Shown piece after piece: positions 8,912-17,172 of a stretch of 40,709 nt of DNA. A model generated the notes under the pieces. The model made no database searches. It was not told the DNA's origin and saw only the letters and a list, made by a program, of their open reading frames with translations. The number at the start of each line of letters is the position of its first letter. Within the stretch, counting starts at the first letter, position 1. Made by a program: the position numbers and the translations under genes. The stretch spans positions 1 to 40,709 of the forward strand of contig NZ_PDYG01000070.1 of NCBI RefSeq assembly GCF_002735305.1, in the 5' to 3' direction. This stretch comes from Agathobacter ruminis. Its GTDB lineage: Bacteria > Bacillota > Clostridia > Lachnospirales > Lachnospiraceae.

Positions 8912-10399
8912 CTACCCCTTTATACACGGAATGGTGATTAATATTTCGGTTCCCATCTCCGCACCTTCACTGATAATTTCGAATGTCACATCATTCTCGA
9001 AATACAGCCGCAACCGTTCAAGCAGATTGCGGATTCCGACGCCGTTTGAGCTGGAAGAACGCGGATCCGGCGCCGGATGCGGTGAATTTAAGATCTCATC
9101 AATTCGTTCCGGACTGATTCCACGACCATTATCCCACACGCTGATGCAAATCCGTCCGTTCTTTTCTTTAATCTCGAGCTCTATCATTCCATGCCGCTCA
9201 AGATTGCGGATTCCGTAATTAAATGCATTTTCCACCAGAGGCTGCAAGATCATGCTCGGAAGCTTCATATCTTCGAGTGATTCATCAATGTCCTTCTCGT
9301 AATGAATTTCATCCGGGAACCGGACATTACAGATATAGATATAATTGTCTACAAGGCGCACCTCTTCACCGATTGTCGCATCCTCGCTGTTGCGCACATT
9401 ATAACGGAAAAATGCAGCCGTGTTTGTCAGCAGTTCTCCCGTACGCTTTGCATCTTCCATCATGGCAAGCTGTGCGCCTGCATTTAAGGTATTGAACAGG
9501 AAGTGTGGATTGATCTGCGCCTGTAAATATTTCAGCTGAGCCTCGCGCAAATGATTTTGCATGCGAAGCTCGTTCTCTTTCAATTCATTTTCGCGTTCGA
9601 GTGTCTCGCGCTGTTTGACAATATATTCCCGGATGCTGGCTACCATCTGGTTAAACGCACGTGTCACAACGCCGACCTCATCCTGCATATAAACCGGCAA
9701 CACATCAATTTCAAAATTACCGGATGCGACCGTATTGGCCGCGGTTGCCAGACGATTGAGCGGTTTGACAATCATCGCCATGCTTGCCGAAATGATTGCA
9801 ACACTTGCAAGAATAATCACCAGCAATGCTGCCACACTGACCAGCTCGAGTTTTTTGATGGACTGGCTGACACGCTGATAGGTCTGCGAATTGGATTTGA
9901 ACAATTCGTTGTTCAAACTGTAGATATAGGTATGAATCTGCGCACCGAGCTTCTCCGTTTGTTCGGAAAGCTGCGCATACAGTTCGACATTGCGCCCGCG
10001 CTTTGCATCTACCGTCTGCTCCGCCAGTTCCAGATAGGAATGACATAAGCCGTTGATATTCTTCTCCGCCAGCAAAAGTGCGTTGTCACTTGCCTCATTG
10101 TTTAAGGTTTCTGCGTGATTCCGCAGATTCTGCTCATTATCGTAATAGCTCTCGATCGAATCAAAACTACGGGTGCTGACATATTCATCTATACTCGCCT
10201 GCAAATCCGTGATGACACTGTCGAGTTCATTCAGCTGACGGTTGCTTTCGTATACGCCGCCGAGCTGGTTGAGCATTCGGCCGAATCTGGAAAAGATCAA
10301 AGTGTTGACACTCAAAATGACGAGTGCAAAAAAGGAGAACAACAAAATCAATTTGCGGCGCAACGATTGCTGTTGCAGCTTTCGTATCAATTTGCGCAT
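8912..10399 (-). CDS. LytS/YesM-type sensor histidine kinase
   Basis: Membrane sensor kinase, 495 residues. TM1 is about residues 15-37 and TM2 about 187-210, enclosing an extracytoplasmic, largely helical domain of about 150 residues with no recognisable ligand pocket. A HAMP domain (about 208-262) and a coiled coil lead to the His_kinase domain: QAQINPHFLFNT with phospho-acceptor H299, N-box LQPLVENAFNYGI (N391) and G-box DNGRGI (423-428), then NGVGIRNLLERL. The ATG has AAAGGAGC upstream, formed by the last codons of the preceding binding-protein gene. Clostridial kinases of this kind are known to sense xylose through a membrane-anchored partner binding protein (XylFII-LytS). The upstream gene is a candidate partner, so direct sugar binding by this protein is not required. 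Confidence 0.92.
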   Translation of the reverse strand: MRKLIRKLQQQSLRRKLILLFSFFALVILSVNTLIFSRFGRMLNQLGGVYESNRQLNELDSVITDLQASIDEYVSTRSFDSIESYYDNEQNLRNHAETLNNEASDNALLLAEKNINGLCHSYLELAEQTVDAKRGRNVELYAQLSEQTEKLGAQIHTYIYSLNNELFKSNSQTYQRVSQSIKKLELVSVAALLVIILASVAIISASMAMIVKPLNRLATAANTVASGNFEIDVLPVYMQDEVGVVTRAFNQMVASIREYIVKQRETLERENELKENELRMQNHLREAQLKYLQAQINPHFLFNTLNAGAQLAMMEDAKRTGELLTNTAAFFRYNVRNSEDATIGEEVRLVDNYIYICNVRFPDEIHYEKDIDESLEDMKLPSMILQPLVENAFNYGIRNLERHGMIELEIKEKNGRICISVWDNGRGISPERIDEILNSPHPAPDPRSSSSNGVGIRNLLERLRLYFENDVTFEIISEGAEMGTEILITIPCIKG

Positions 10400-10400
10400 A

Positions 10401-11441
10401 CTATTGCTCCTTTCGCTGTTCTAATATTTCAGCAGCTTTTTCTCTGTCAATCATCTTCATATCCACAGCATTGTATCCGTTGGTGTATCCGGTCTCGATA
10501 TAATCATTCAGATTCTCAACTGCATATCGTCCCAACTGCTCTGTATCCACGGACAAGGTTGATGAAATGATTCCCTTTGATACAGCTGACAATATGCTTT
10601 CCGAGTCATAATAGCCCAGAATCTTGCACGATCCCACCGCGTTGTAATCAACCGCAGCCTGATACGCCTGCTGCGTTGTAATCGAATTCAGGCAAACAAT
10701 GAATTCCGGCAATTGTGCACGGTCCAAAAATGTATCACGCATATATTCTTCTACCGCAAAGTCATCCGGTTCGCTGATGGTTCCGGATGTCACATCAATC
10801 GATCCTTCTCCGTAATATTTTTCGAGATTTTCGCGCACTCCAAGCAAAACGAGATTCTGTGCGACATCTGCTTCCTTTGATTCGAGGATCACACGCACAT
10901 TCAATTTCGATGACGGGGTCTCTCCAATTAGTTTTGCAATTGCCTCTCCGTAATTCTGTCCAATATCATAGTTGTTCACACCGACATAGCTTTGCCGCAT
11001 ACTGCCGGAGCAGTCACTTAAGATTGTCACTACAGGAATATTTTGCGATACTGCGCGATTGATGAGTTCAATCGTTCTCTCATCTTCATCGCCCTCCACA
11101 ATGATGCCGTCCACGCCGGCTTCGATTGCCATCTCAAGCAAATCATCTTTGGAATATTTCACAGCGAGATCATATCCAAAGCGTTCCAGAAGGACATCGT
11201 GTTCTGCTGCAACCGCATATGCACTCTCATAGACACTGCTCCAAAAGACATCATCCGTCCCGCCGGTGACCAGCGCATAATGTCGCTTGTATGTCTTGTG
11301 CACTTCCATATTATCTTTTGATAATATGACAGTCCCCTGATACCAGAGTAAGGCGGCAATGACCACGACAATACATGCCCATGGCATCAATAATAACAAT
11401 TTTCGCCGAATCCGTTTGTCCTCTCGCTTTTGCCTGCTCAT
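10401..11441 (-). CDS. Membrane-anchored sugar-binding protein, kinase partner candidate
   Basis: 346-residue Peripla_BP_4-type protein whose N-terminus is a signal anchor: a very basic head (SRQKREDKRIRRK) followed by one hydrophobic segment at about residues 17-36, with no lipobox cysteine. The outer domain shows the alternating fold of the family (YALVTGGTDDVFWSSVYESA, GVDGIIVEGDEDE, QNIPVVTILSDC, YVGVNNYDIGQNYGEAIAKLI), but it diverges strongly from the two other binding proteins here and lacks YDRLI. The ATG one codon inside the longest frame fits AGGAGCAAAAGG upstream. Its stop codon lies 1 bp from the kinase start. The layout matches XylFII-LytS systems of clostridia, in which the anchored binding protein passes the sugar signal to the kinase; that role is inferred. 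It lies downstream of trpS with only a hairpin between. Confidence 0.82.
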   Translation of the reverse strand: MSRQKREDKRIRRKLLLLMPWACIVVVIAALLWYQGTVILSKDNMEVHKTYKRHYALVTGGTDDVFWSSVYESAYAVAAEHDVLLERFGYDLAVKYSKDDLLEMAIEAGVDGIIVEGDEDERTIELINRAVSQNIPVVTILSDCSGSMRQSYVGVNNYDIGQNYGEAIAKLIGETPSSKLNVRVILESKEADVAQNLVLLGVRENLEKYYGEGSIDVTSGTISEPDDFAVEEYMRDTFLDRAQLPEFIVCLNSITTQQAYQAAVDYNAVGSCKILGYYDSESILSAVSKGIISSTLSVDTEQLGRYAVENLNDYIETGYTNGYNAVDMKMIDREKAAEILEQRKEQ

Positions 11442-11464
11442 CAACCTTTTGCTCCTAGTGTTAA

Positions 11465-11487
11465 CGCGCAGAGCAATGCTCTGCGCG
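11465..11487 (-). terminator. Hairpin between trpS and the sensor operon
   Basis: CGCGCAGAGC (11465-11474) and GCTCTGCGCG (11478-11487) form a perfect 10-bp stem with a 3-base loop. On the minus strand it is followed by TTAACAC, not a clean T-run. It probably terminates or attenuates trpS transcription; no strong promoter is visible between it and the sensor operon. Confidence 0.65.
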
Positions 11488-11497
11488 CTTTGTATTC

Positions 11498-12589
11498 TTA
11501 TGATTCACTTTCATATTTCTTGGCATGTGACTGAATCAGATCCACATCCTCAAAATAATTAATCTTCATGGCTCTCTTGACTTCCGCAAGTGTCTGTGCC
11601 GCAGTTTCGCGTGCCACCTCGGTGCCTGCCTTTAAGATTTCGTAAACTCCCGGAATATCCTTCTCAAATTCTTTGCGTCGCGCACGAAGCGGTGCAAGTG
11701 TTTCCTCCATGACATTGACGAGGAATTTCTTGACCTTGACATCCCCAAGTCCACCGCGAGTATAATGCTCTTTCAATTCATCCAGACATGCATAATCCGG
11801 AAGATATTCTTCAAAATGCTCCTTTGTACTGAATGCATCCAGATAAGTAAATACCACATTGCCTTCCACATGTCCCGGATCGGACACCTGAAGATGTGTC
11901 GGATCTGTATAGGCGCTCATGATTTTCTTGCGCACAGTCTCGGAATCATCTGCAAGATAAATGGCATTGCCGAGCGACTTCGACATCTTTGCATTGCCAT
12001 CCACACCCGGAAGTCTCAGACACGCTTCGTTTTCCGGAAGCAATACATCCGGCTCCACCAGTACTTCATCATAAATGGAATTAAATTTGCGAACGATTTC
12101 TCTCGTCTGCTCGATCATCGGGAGCTGATCTTCTCCAACCGGCACGGTTGTCGCTTTGAATGCTGTGATATCAGCTGCCTGTGAAATCGGATAGGTGAAA
12201 AATCCGACCGGAAGACTGCGCTCAAATCCGCGCATCTGAATCTCGCTCTTAACAGTTGGATTGCGCTCCAGGCGCGATACTGTCACAAGATTTGCATAAA
12301 AGAATGTCAATTCCGTCAGTTCGGAAATCTGTGACTGAATGAAGAGATTGCTCTTGGCCGGGTCAAGTCCGGCAGAAAGATAATCCAATGCAACCTCGAT
12401 AATGTTCTGGCGTACCTTTTCCGGATTATCAAAATTGTCCGTCAATGCCTGCGCATCCGCAATCATAATATATATCTTATCAAATTCACCGGAATTCTGT
12501 AATTCCACACGGCGACGAAGCGATCCGACATAATGTCCGATATGAAGGCGTCCCGTTGGTCTGTCTCCGGTCAGAATAATCTTACTCAT
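11498..12589 (-). CDS. trpS: Tryptophanyl-tRNA synthetase
   Basis: Class I aminoacyl-tRNA synthetase charging tRNA-Trp, 363 residues. The HIGH signature is HIGH at residues 16-19 within [15 protein letters not shown], and the KMSKS loop is [10 protein letters not shown] near residue 200. The start [14 protein letters not shown] and the stretch [14 protein letters not shown] identify the RLHIGH subtype found in streptococci and many clostridia, distinct from the Bacillus subtilis type (PSGTVTLGNY). The ATG has GGAGGAAAG upstream. It has its own promoter about 34-62 bp before the start and a leader far too short for a T-box. Downstream is the sensor operon, functionally unrelated. Confidence 0.96.
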   Translation of the reverse strand: MSKIILTGDRPTGRLHIGHYVGSLRRRVELQNSGEFDKIYIMIADAQALTDNFDNPEKVRQNIIEVALDYLSAGLDPAKSNLFIQSQISELTELTFFYANLVTVSRLERNPTVKSEIQMRGFERSLPVGFFTYPISQAADITAFKATTVPVGEDQLPMIEQTREIVRKFNSIYDEVLVEPDVLLPENEACLRLPGVDGNAKMSKSLGNAIYLADDSETVRKKIMSAYTDPTHLQVSDPGHVEGNVVFTYLDAFSTKEHFEEYLPDYACLDELKEHYTRGGLGDVKVKKFLVNVMEETLAPLRARRKEFEKDIPGVYEILKAGTEVARETAAQTLAEVKRAMKINYFEDVDLIQSHAKKYESES

Positions 12590-12622
12590 TTTTCTTTCCT
12601 CCAGATAATTTCAATCTTAATT

Positions 12623-12651
12623 ATCATAACAGACAGACTGCACAAATTCAA
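12623..12651 (-). promoter_or_regulatory. Sigma-A type promoter of trpS
   Basis: On the minus strand TTGAAT (12646-12651), a 17-bp spacer and TATGAT (12623-12628) precede the trpS start. The implied leader is about 25-30 nt, with GGAGG just before the ATG. This leaves the palindromic element upstream outside the trpS transcript. Confidence 0.65.
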
Positions 12652-12683
12652 GATTTCTTCATCACCATTAATTACCATTCAGT

Positions 12684-13116
12684 GTTTTTCATATATGCAA
12701 AAGCTTGCAGACTTTACATGTGTCTTTTGAATGCCTACACAATTTTGAAAAAGGTTTATCGTTGGCGGGCACCAAAAACTTTCGTATATGTACTTCTCAT
12801 CTAAAGGATACCCGGGTGAATTGGAGTGAGCCCTAGTGAAATAAAAATGAGTTTTGATGTTTATAGGTATGCGCCGCCACGGAAGGCGGCGCAAATGCGA
12901 TTGCAACACGACGTTGCGTAATGCATGGTGCCTATAAACACAAAACTCATTTTGTCATTTTACTTGGCAAACGGAGTCTGAACCCGGTTATCCCTTAGAT
13001 TGAGGAGTACATAATATCAATAAAGGTGATGTCCGCCACTTCATAAACCTTTTTCCAAAATCGTTCATTCATCAAAAGACACATGAGTGATGCTCGCCTT
13101 TTGCATATTGAAAAAC
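12684..13116. repeat. 433-bp imperfect inverted repeat element of unknown function
   Basis: This stretch, the only gap over 300 bp in the window, is one large imperfect palindrome. Paired segments from outside in are 12684-12703 with 13098-13116; 12716-12733 with 13066-13085; 12742-12759 with 13043-13061; 12763-12773 with 13026-13039; 12785-12816 with 12983-13016; 12843-12867 with 12931-12953. The centre holds two small hairpins: GCGCCGCC/GGCGGCGC (12871-12892) and GCAAC/GTTGC (12903-12917). Transcribed from either strand it would fold into a long bulged stem with a branched tip. Its outer end coincides with the stop codon of the LysR gene; the other end stops before the trpS promoter. No target-site duplication is evident. 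It could be a MITE-like element, two inverted copies of a repeat, or a structured RNA. Confidence 0.8.
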
Positions 13117-13985
13117 TAAATGCGCTTGTAATAGTCGATGATGTAGCGATACATCGTGCGAACAGCCGGCGCCATGAAGTTTGGATTCATGGTTGCAATT
13201 CCGATGATGCGCGCAGCCGCCGGCTCAACCGGGTAGGTATCCACCTCGTATGGGATATCGTTCATAACAAGCTCCGGCATCAGGCAGATTCCAAATCCTT
13301 TTTCGACCAGGCGCACCGTCGCAAGGTCATCCACCACATGGTAATGCGATTGCACATCCAGTTTGTTTTCCTTCAGGAAATTCTGGATATCCGCATCCGT
13401 CGACTCACGCTGTGTGACAAACTGATGCGTACGCATTTCTTCTATGGTCATCGTCTTACCGCTTTTCTTGGTCCCTTTTGGAAGAACACATAACAACGGA
13501 TCGCGAAACAGTGGTTCTATCGGAATGTCTTTTGCCGCAGACACGGAAAGAAATCCCAGGTCCACCACTCCGTTTTTCAGCCAGTAAGACACATCATCAT
13601 ACGTTCCCTGGAACACTTCAATCGTGATGCCCTCATGTTTCTTGTGAAAGGAACTGAGGATTTCCGGCAACCAGTTCGTACAAACCGAAGAAAAGACAGC
13701 CATCTTGACTTTTCCCTGTTTCAATCCGTTTGTCTCCGCGATAAACTGATGCAGGCTCTCGTCTGCATTCAATACCGCATTGACATAAGGGAGCAGATGC
13801 TCTCCGTAATTGGTCAGGGTCACGCCGCTCTTGCTTCGATTCAGTACCGCAAATCCAAGTTCCGATTCCAGTGCGGAAACAGAATGACTGACTGCGGAAG
13901 GCGTCAGACCGAGAATATCGGCGGCTTTATGAAAGCTTCCGATATCCGCAACTGTTTTGAATACCTGATAGGTTAATAGTGTCAT
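13116..13985 (-). CDS. LysR-family transcriptional regulator
   Basis: DNA-binding regulator of 289 residues, normal LysR length. The N-terminal winged helix-turn-helix is clear: YQVFKTVADIGSFHKAADILGLTPSAVSHSVSALESELG (positions about 6-44; recognition helix around TPSAVSHSVSALE), followed by the linker helix and an effector domain of periplasmic-binding fold from about residue 88. The ATG has AGGAGAG upstream, formed partly by the end of porB, and the gap to porB is 12 bp, so it is the last gene of the por operon. It may regulate por expression or another carbon or redox function; the effector is unknown. Its TAG stop overlaps by one base the large inverted repeat that follows, with no ordinary terminator in between. 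Confidence 0.9.
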   Translation of the reverse strand: MTLLTYQVFKTVADIGSFHKAADILGLTPSAVSHSVSALESELGFAVLNRSKSGVTLTNYGEHLLPYVNAVLNADESLHQFIAETNGLKQGKVKMAVFSSVCTNWLPEILSSFHKKHEGITIEVFQGTYDDVSYWLKNGVVDLGFLSVSAAKDIPIEPLFRDPLLCVLPKGTKKSGKTMTIEEMRTHQFVTQRESTDADIQNFLKENKLDVQSHYHVVDDLATVRLVEKGFGICLMPELVMNDIPYEVDTYPVEPAAARIIGIATMNPNFMAPAVRTMYRYIIDYYKRI

Positions 13986-13997
13986 ACAAATACTCTC

Positions 13998-14939
13998 CTA
14001 GCGTGCACACTTATACAGCAAATCTTCCCATCTTCTGTCTACTTCTGCCTGGAACTGCACCAAGAGGTCTTCATTTCCCGGCTTAAATAAATGCTTGAAT
14101 CTGCCCTGTTCTCTGAGGAAGTCTTCAATCGGGAGCTTCTTCTTCGGCTCATAGGTCAGGCGCCACTTGCCATGATCCACCTCAAACATTGGCCAGTAAC
14201 AGGTCTCTACCGCGAGTTTGCAGATTTTCATGATATCTTTTGCGTCATATCTCCATCCTCTCGGGCATGGAGTCATCAGATTCAAAAATGCAGGTCCTTC
14301 CGTATAGATTGCCTTCTCTGCTTTCAAATGCAGGTCGCGGAAATCCGAAGTGAAGGTGGTCTGTGCCACATATGGCACATCATGATCCGCGATAATTGCT
14401 GCGAGATCTTTACGATTCTGCATCTTGCCGTTTGATTCCGATCCAACCGGTGTAGTGGTCGTATCCGCATACATCGGTGTCGCAGAGGAACGCTGGATAC
14501 CGGTGTTCATATAAGCACCATTGTCATAGCAGACATAGACCAGATCATGGCCTCGTTCCATTGCACCGGACAGAGACTGAAAACCGATATCATAGGTACC
14601 ACCGTCTCCACCGAATGTGATAAATTTAAAATTCTCATCCTTTGGCAAACGACCGCGCTTTTTCAGTGCTTTGTAGGCGGTCTCCACACCGCTGAGTGTT
14701 GCGCCAGCATTTTCAAATGCATTATGGATATAACTGTCTTCCCATGCCGTGTACGGATAGGTGAAGCTGGATACTTCCAGACAGCCTGTCGCATTTCCGA
14801 TTACGGCACGATCGCCCTCATGAAGAGCGCGAAGCACTGCTCTGACACCGATGGTTGCGCCACAGCCTGCGCACATACGATGACCTGGAGCCAGTCGCTC
14901 CGGTTTATTCATTACTTCTTTCAAATTATAATTTGCCAT
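13998..14939 (-). CDS. porB: Pyruvate:ferredoxin oxidoreductase, beta subunit
   Basis: Thiamine-diphosphate and Fe-S binding subunit of the four-subunit pyruvate:ferredoxin oxidoreductase, which converts pyruvate, CoA and oxidised ferredoxin to acetyl-CoA, CO2 and reduced ferredoxin. The 313 residues match PorB. N-terminal GHRMCAGCGA gives two of the cluster cysteines, GNATGCLEVSSF a third; the TPP/Mg motif is GGDGGTYDIGFQSLSGAMERGHDLVYVCYDNGAYMN-like, near residues 108-143; YTAWEDSYIHNAFENAGATLSGVE is characteristic of PorB. A further cysteine lies in MTPCPRGW. The start codon follows the porA stop by 4 bp with GAGAG as ribosome site. Close homologues act on pyruvate; a 2-oxoacid relative (VOR) cannot be wholly excluded. 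Confidence 0.92.
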   Translation of the reverse strand: MANYNLKEVMNKPERLAPGHRMCAGCGATIGVRAVLRALHEGDRAVIGNATGCLEVSSFTYPYTAWEDSYIHNAFENAGATLSGVETAYKALKKRGRLPKDENFKFITFGGDGGTYDIGFQSLSGAMERGHDLVYVCYDNGAYMNTGIQRSSATPMYADTTTTPVGSESNGKMQNRKDLAAIIADHDVPYVAQTTFTSDFRDLHLKAEKAIYTEGPAFLNLMTPCPRGWRYDAKDIMKICKLAVETCYWPMFEVDHGKWRLTYEPKKKLPIEDFLREQGRFKHLFKPGNEDLLVQFQAEVDRRWEDLLYKCAR

Positions 14940-14943
14940 TGCC

Positions 14944-16125
14944 CTACTCTCTCAATCCGATATATTGATATTGTTTCACTTCTGTCTCATTTTCTACAGC
15001 TGATTCGAGCTCTGCAAAAACAGAGGCCGCATGATCCACTGTGAAATCGCGACCACCCAGACCGTAAATATAATTCACTGCCATGACTGTCGCCTTTGCA
15101 CGATACAGACCGGCTTCGATTTCACTGCCGAGCGGTCCTCCGTGTGTATTGTAGCTTTCGGTTCTGTCCATGATTGCAACAGCCTTCGCATGTCTGATTG
15201 CATTTGCAATCTCTTCTGCAGGGAACGGACGGAACACACGCAATTTTAAGACACCGACTTTTTTGCCTTTTTCGCGGAGCTGATCGACAGCTTCCTTTGC
15301 GGTTCCTGCAGCAGATCCGATAATGACCATAATATAATCTGCATCTTCTGTTTTATATTCTTCAAACAGGCCAAAACCTCTTCCGGATAACTGTCTGAAT
15401 TTGTCTGCCACTTCGAGGATAACCTCCTTGGAACGCTCGAGTGCTTCCAGCTGGTTTCTGCGTGCCTCCATGACATAATTGCTGACTGCATAAGGTCCAA
15501 CCGCAATCGGCTTGCCCGGATTCAGCAGGAATTCTTCCGGATGATACTCTCCGACAAACTCCTTTACCTCTTTATCCTCAAGCAACTCGATATTCTCCAC
15601 GGCATGACTTGTGATAAATCCGTCCTGACAGATCATAATCGGCAGATGCACACGCGGATCCTCCGCAATCGGATATGCCTGGATAAAATTGTCATACGCT
15701 TCCTGATTGTTCTCCGCATAAATCTGAATCCATCCGGTATCTCTCGCGCCCATTCCGTCAGAATGGTCACAGTTGATGTTCAGCGGGCCGGAAAGTGTAC
15801 GGTTTACCAATGCAAGCGCACATGGCATGCGATTGCTGGCCGCCAGCAACAATTCTTCCCACATCAGTGCCAGACCGGCTGAGCTCGTCGCAGTCAGTGA
15901 ACGAGCGCCCGCAGCTTCTGCACCAATGGTTGCGGACATGGAAGAGTGCTCTGATTCAACCGGAATAAATTCCGTATCCATCTGTCCGTTTGCGATATAG
16001 GTTGAAACCATCTGCGGAATCTCCGTGGATGGTGTGATTGGAAATGCCGGCATGACATCCGGGTTAATCTGCCGGATTGCATACGATACTGCTTCATTTC
16101 CGGACATTCGGTCTTTGCGTGCCAT
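14944..16125 (-). CDS. porA: Pyruvate:ferredoxin oxidoreductase, alpha subunit
   Basis: Alpha subunit of the four-subunit POR, 393 residues, carrying the pyrimidine-binding and transketolase C-terminal-like domains. The N-terminus has GNEAVSYAIRQINPDV and PAFPITPSTEIPQ, which belong to the substrate/TPP-facing domain I. ATSSAGLALMWEELLLAAS and NCDHSDGMGARDTGWIQIYAENNQEAYD are typical. The C-terminal part has GSAAGTAKEAVDQLREKGKKVGVLKLRVFRPFP. The ATG immediately follows the porD stop codon, with GGAGGGC inside the end of porD, so translation is coupled. It works with PorB, PorG and PorD as a cytoplasmic complex. Confidence 0.93.
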   Translation of the reverse strand: MARKDRMSGNEAVSYAIRQINPDVMPAFPITPSTEIPQMVSTYIANGQMDTEFIPVESEHSSMSATIGAEAAGARSLTATSSAGLALMWEELLLAASNRMPCALALVNRTLSGPLNINCDHSDGMGARDTGWIQIYAENNQEAYDNFIQAYPIAEDPRVHLPIMICQDGFITSHAVENIELLEDKEVKEFVGEYHPEEFLLNPGKPIAVGPYAVSNYVMEARRNQLEALERSKEVILEVADKFRQLSGRGFGLFEEYKTEDADYIMVIIGSAAGTAKEAVDQLREKGKKVGVLKLRVFRPFPAEEIANAIRHAKAVAIMDRTESYNTHGGPLGSEIEAGLYRAKATVMAVNYIYGLGGRDFTVDHAASVFAELESAVENETEVKQYQYIGLRE

Positions 16126-16428
16126 TTATTTGCCCTCCTTCATCACAATTGCATCAAACGGGCAAACCTCTACACAAATACCGCAGCCCTTACAATGCTC
16201 ATAATCAAAATCCAAACGCTTTGCGTTCACTACCGGAATGCTCGAATCCGGGCAAACCGGAGCACAAAGCAGGCATTGTTTACACTTATCTGCCAAAAAT
16301 ACCGGTGTGTTGGTACGCCACTCTCCGGTATTGAATTGTTTGGTACTACCTGCACCAAAATACATCAGCCCTTCCGTCAGATTCTGATGTGGTGTCTGTT
16401 CATTCAAATTGCTTACATCTGTTCTCAT
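16126..16428 (-). CDS. porD: Pyruvate:ferredoxin oxidoreductase, delta (ferredoxin-like) subunit
   Basis: Small electron-transfer subunit, 100 residues, with two [4Fe-4S] motifs of bacterial ferredoxin type: CKQCLLCAPVCPD and CKGCGICVEVCPF in the C-terminal half. A longer reading frame extends upstream into porG, but I place the start at the ATG of MRTDVSN because GGGAGAG lies 6 nt before it. A region of about 45 residues before the first cluster is usual for PorD (FNTGEWRTNTPVFLADKC). It passes electrons from the PorB cluster to free ferredoxin. It lies between porG and porA with an 10-bp gap on one side and none on the other. Confidence 0.92.
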   Translation of the reverse strand: MRTDVSNLNEQTPHQNLTEGLMYFGAGSTKQFNTGEWRTNTPVFLADKCKQCLLCAPVCPDSSIPVVNAKRLDFDYEHCKGCGICVEVCPFDAIVMKEGK

Positions 16429-16438
16429 AATCTCTCCC

Positions 16439-17047
16439 TTATTCTGCGCACAATGGTTTCTTTCCGGAAAGCGCAGGTGCAATTGCATCCAGTGTCAGTG
16501 TCAGCGCGCGCATATTTCCATCAATCACTTCCGGTTTTTTTGCAAATTTATGTTTATAGGATCCTCTCATCTGTTCGATAAAATCCTTTTGATCCATCAC
16601 GCCGCTGACAGCAACTGCTGCCGCAAGCATCGGCGAATTCGGAAAATATTTGCCCAATGCGTCCACTGAGATTTTTCTCGCATCAATCGTATAGACATTT
16701 CCCTCATAGCCCTGCAGAAGCGGTCTGACTTCTTCCACCGACTTCGGGGTATTGATTACAATGGCTCCGTCCGGCTTCAGTCCTGCCGTCACATTGACCG
16801 ATTCCAGTAATGTCTCATCCACTACCATAACCAGATCCGGATCATAAATATTGGAATGTACCCGAATCGGCTTTCTGCTGATTCTGTTATATGCCGTAAT
16901 TGGCGCACCCATTCGCTCCGGTCCATATTCCGGAAATCCCTGCACATGCGCACCGGTTGAAAATGCAACATCGGCCAGAAGAAGGGCTGCTGTCTTGGCG
17001 CCCTGTCCGCCTCTGCCGTGCCATCTGATTTCTAAATCTTTGCTCAT
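16439..17047 (-). CDS. porG: Pyruvate:ferredoxin oxidoreductase, gamma subunit
   Basis: Gamma subunit (CoA-side domain III equivalent of single-chain PFOR), 202 residues with the chosen start. The N-terminal signature EIRWHGRGGQGAKTAALLLADVA is diagnostic, followed by GFPEYGPERMGAPITAYNRIS and a region ending ALSGKKPLCAE. I chose the ATG of MSKDLEIRW since family members begin close to this motif and GAGAGAG lies 8-10 nt upstream; an in-frame ATG 16 codons earlier (17095) has a poor ribosome site but cannot be excluded. First gene of the operon; its promoter and an 18-bp palindrome lie upstream. Confidence 0.9.
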   Translation of the reverse strand: MSKDLEIRWHGRGGQGAKTAALLLADVAFSTGAHVQGFPEYGPERMGAPITAYNRISRKPIRVHSNIYDPDLVMVVDETLLESVNVTAGLKPDGAIVINTPKSVEEVRPLLQGYEGNVYTIDARKISVDALGKYFPNSPMLAAAVAVSGVMDQKDFIEQMRGSYKHKFAKKPEVIDGNMRALTLTLDAIAPALSGKKPLCAE

Positions 17048-17137
17048 TGCCAACGCTCTCTCTTTCCTTACAATCTCTTTTACACTTTTGTTCATCTTAC
17101 GAGTGAATCTTTTTCTACACCGTGCCTAACATTTATA

Positions 17138-17165
17138 ATTATAGCGCACATTTTAACAAAGTAAA
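17138..17165 (-). promoter_or_regulatory. Promoter of the por operon
   Basis: On the minus strand TTTACT (17160-17165), a 16-bp spacer and a consensus TATAAT (17138-17143) precede porG. An 18-bp palindrome begins 7 bp upstream of the -35 box. Confidence 0.6.
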
Positions 17166-17172
17166 GTGAAAA

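Noticed and set aside
12679-12909. 76-residue minus-strand frame within the palindrome
   Set aside because: No ribosome site, composition is unlike a protein, and it simply follows one arm and the central hairpins.
12590-13115. T-box riboswitch for trpS
   Set aside because: No GGGTGGNACCGCG-type antiterminator motif is present, and a good promoter lies downstream of the whole palindromic region, leaving a leader of only about 25-30 nt.
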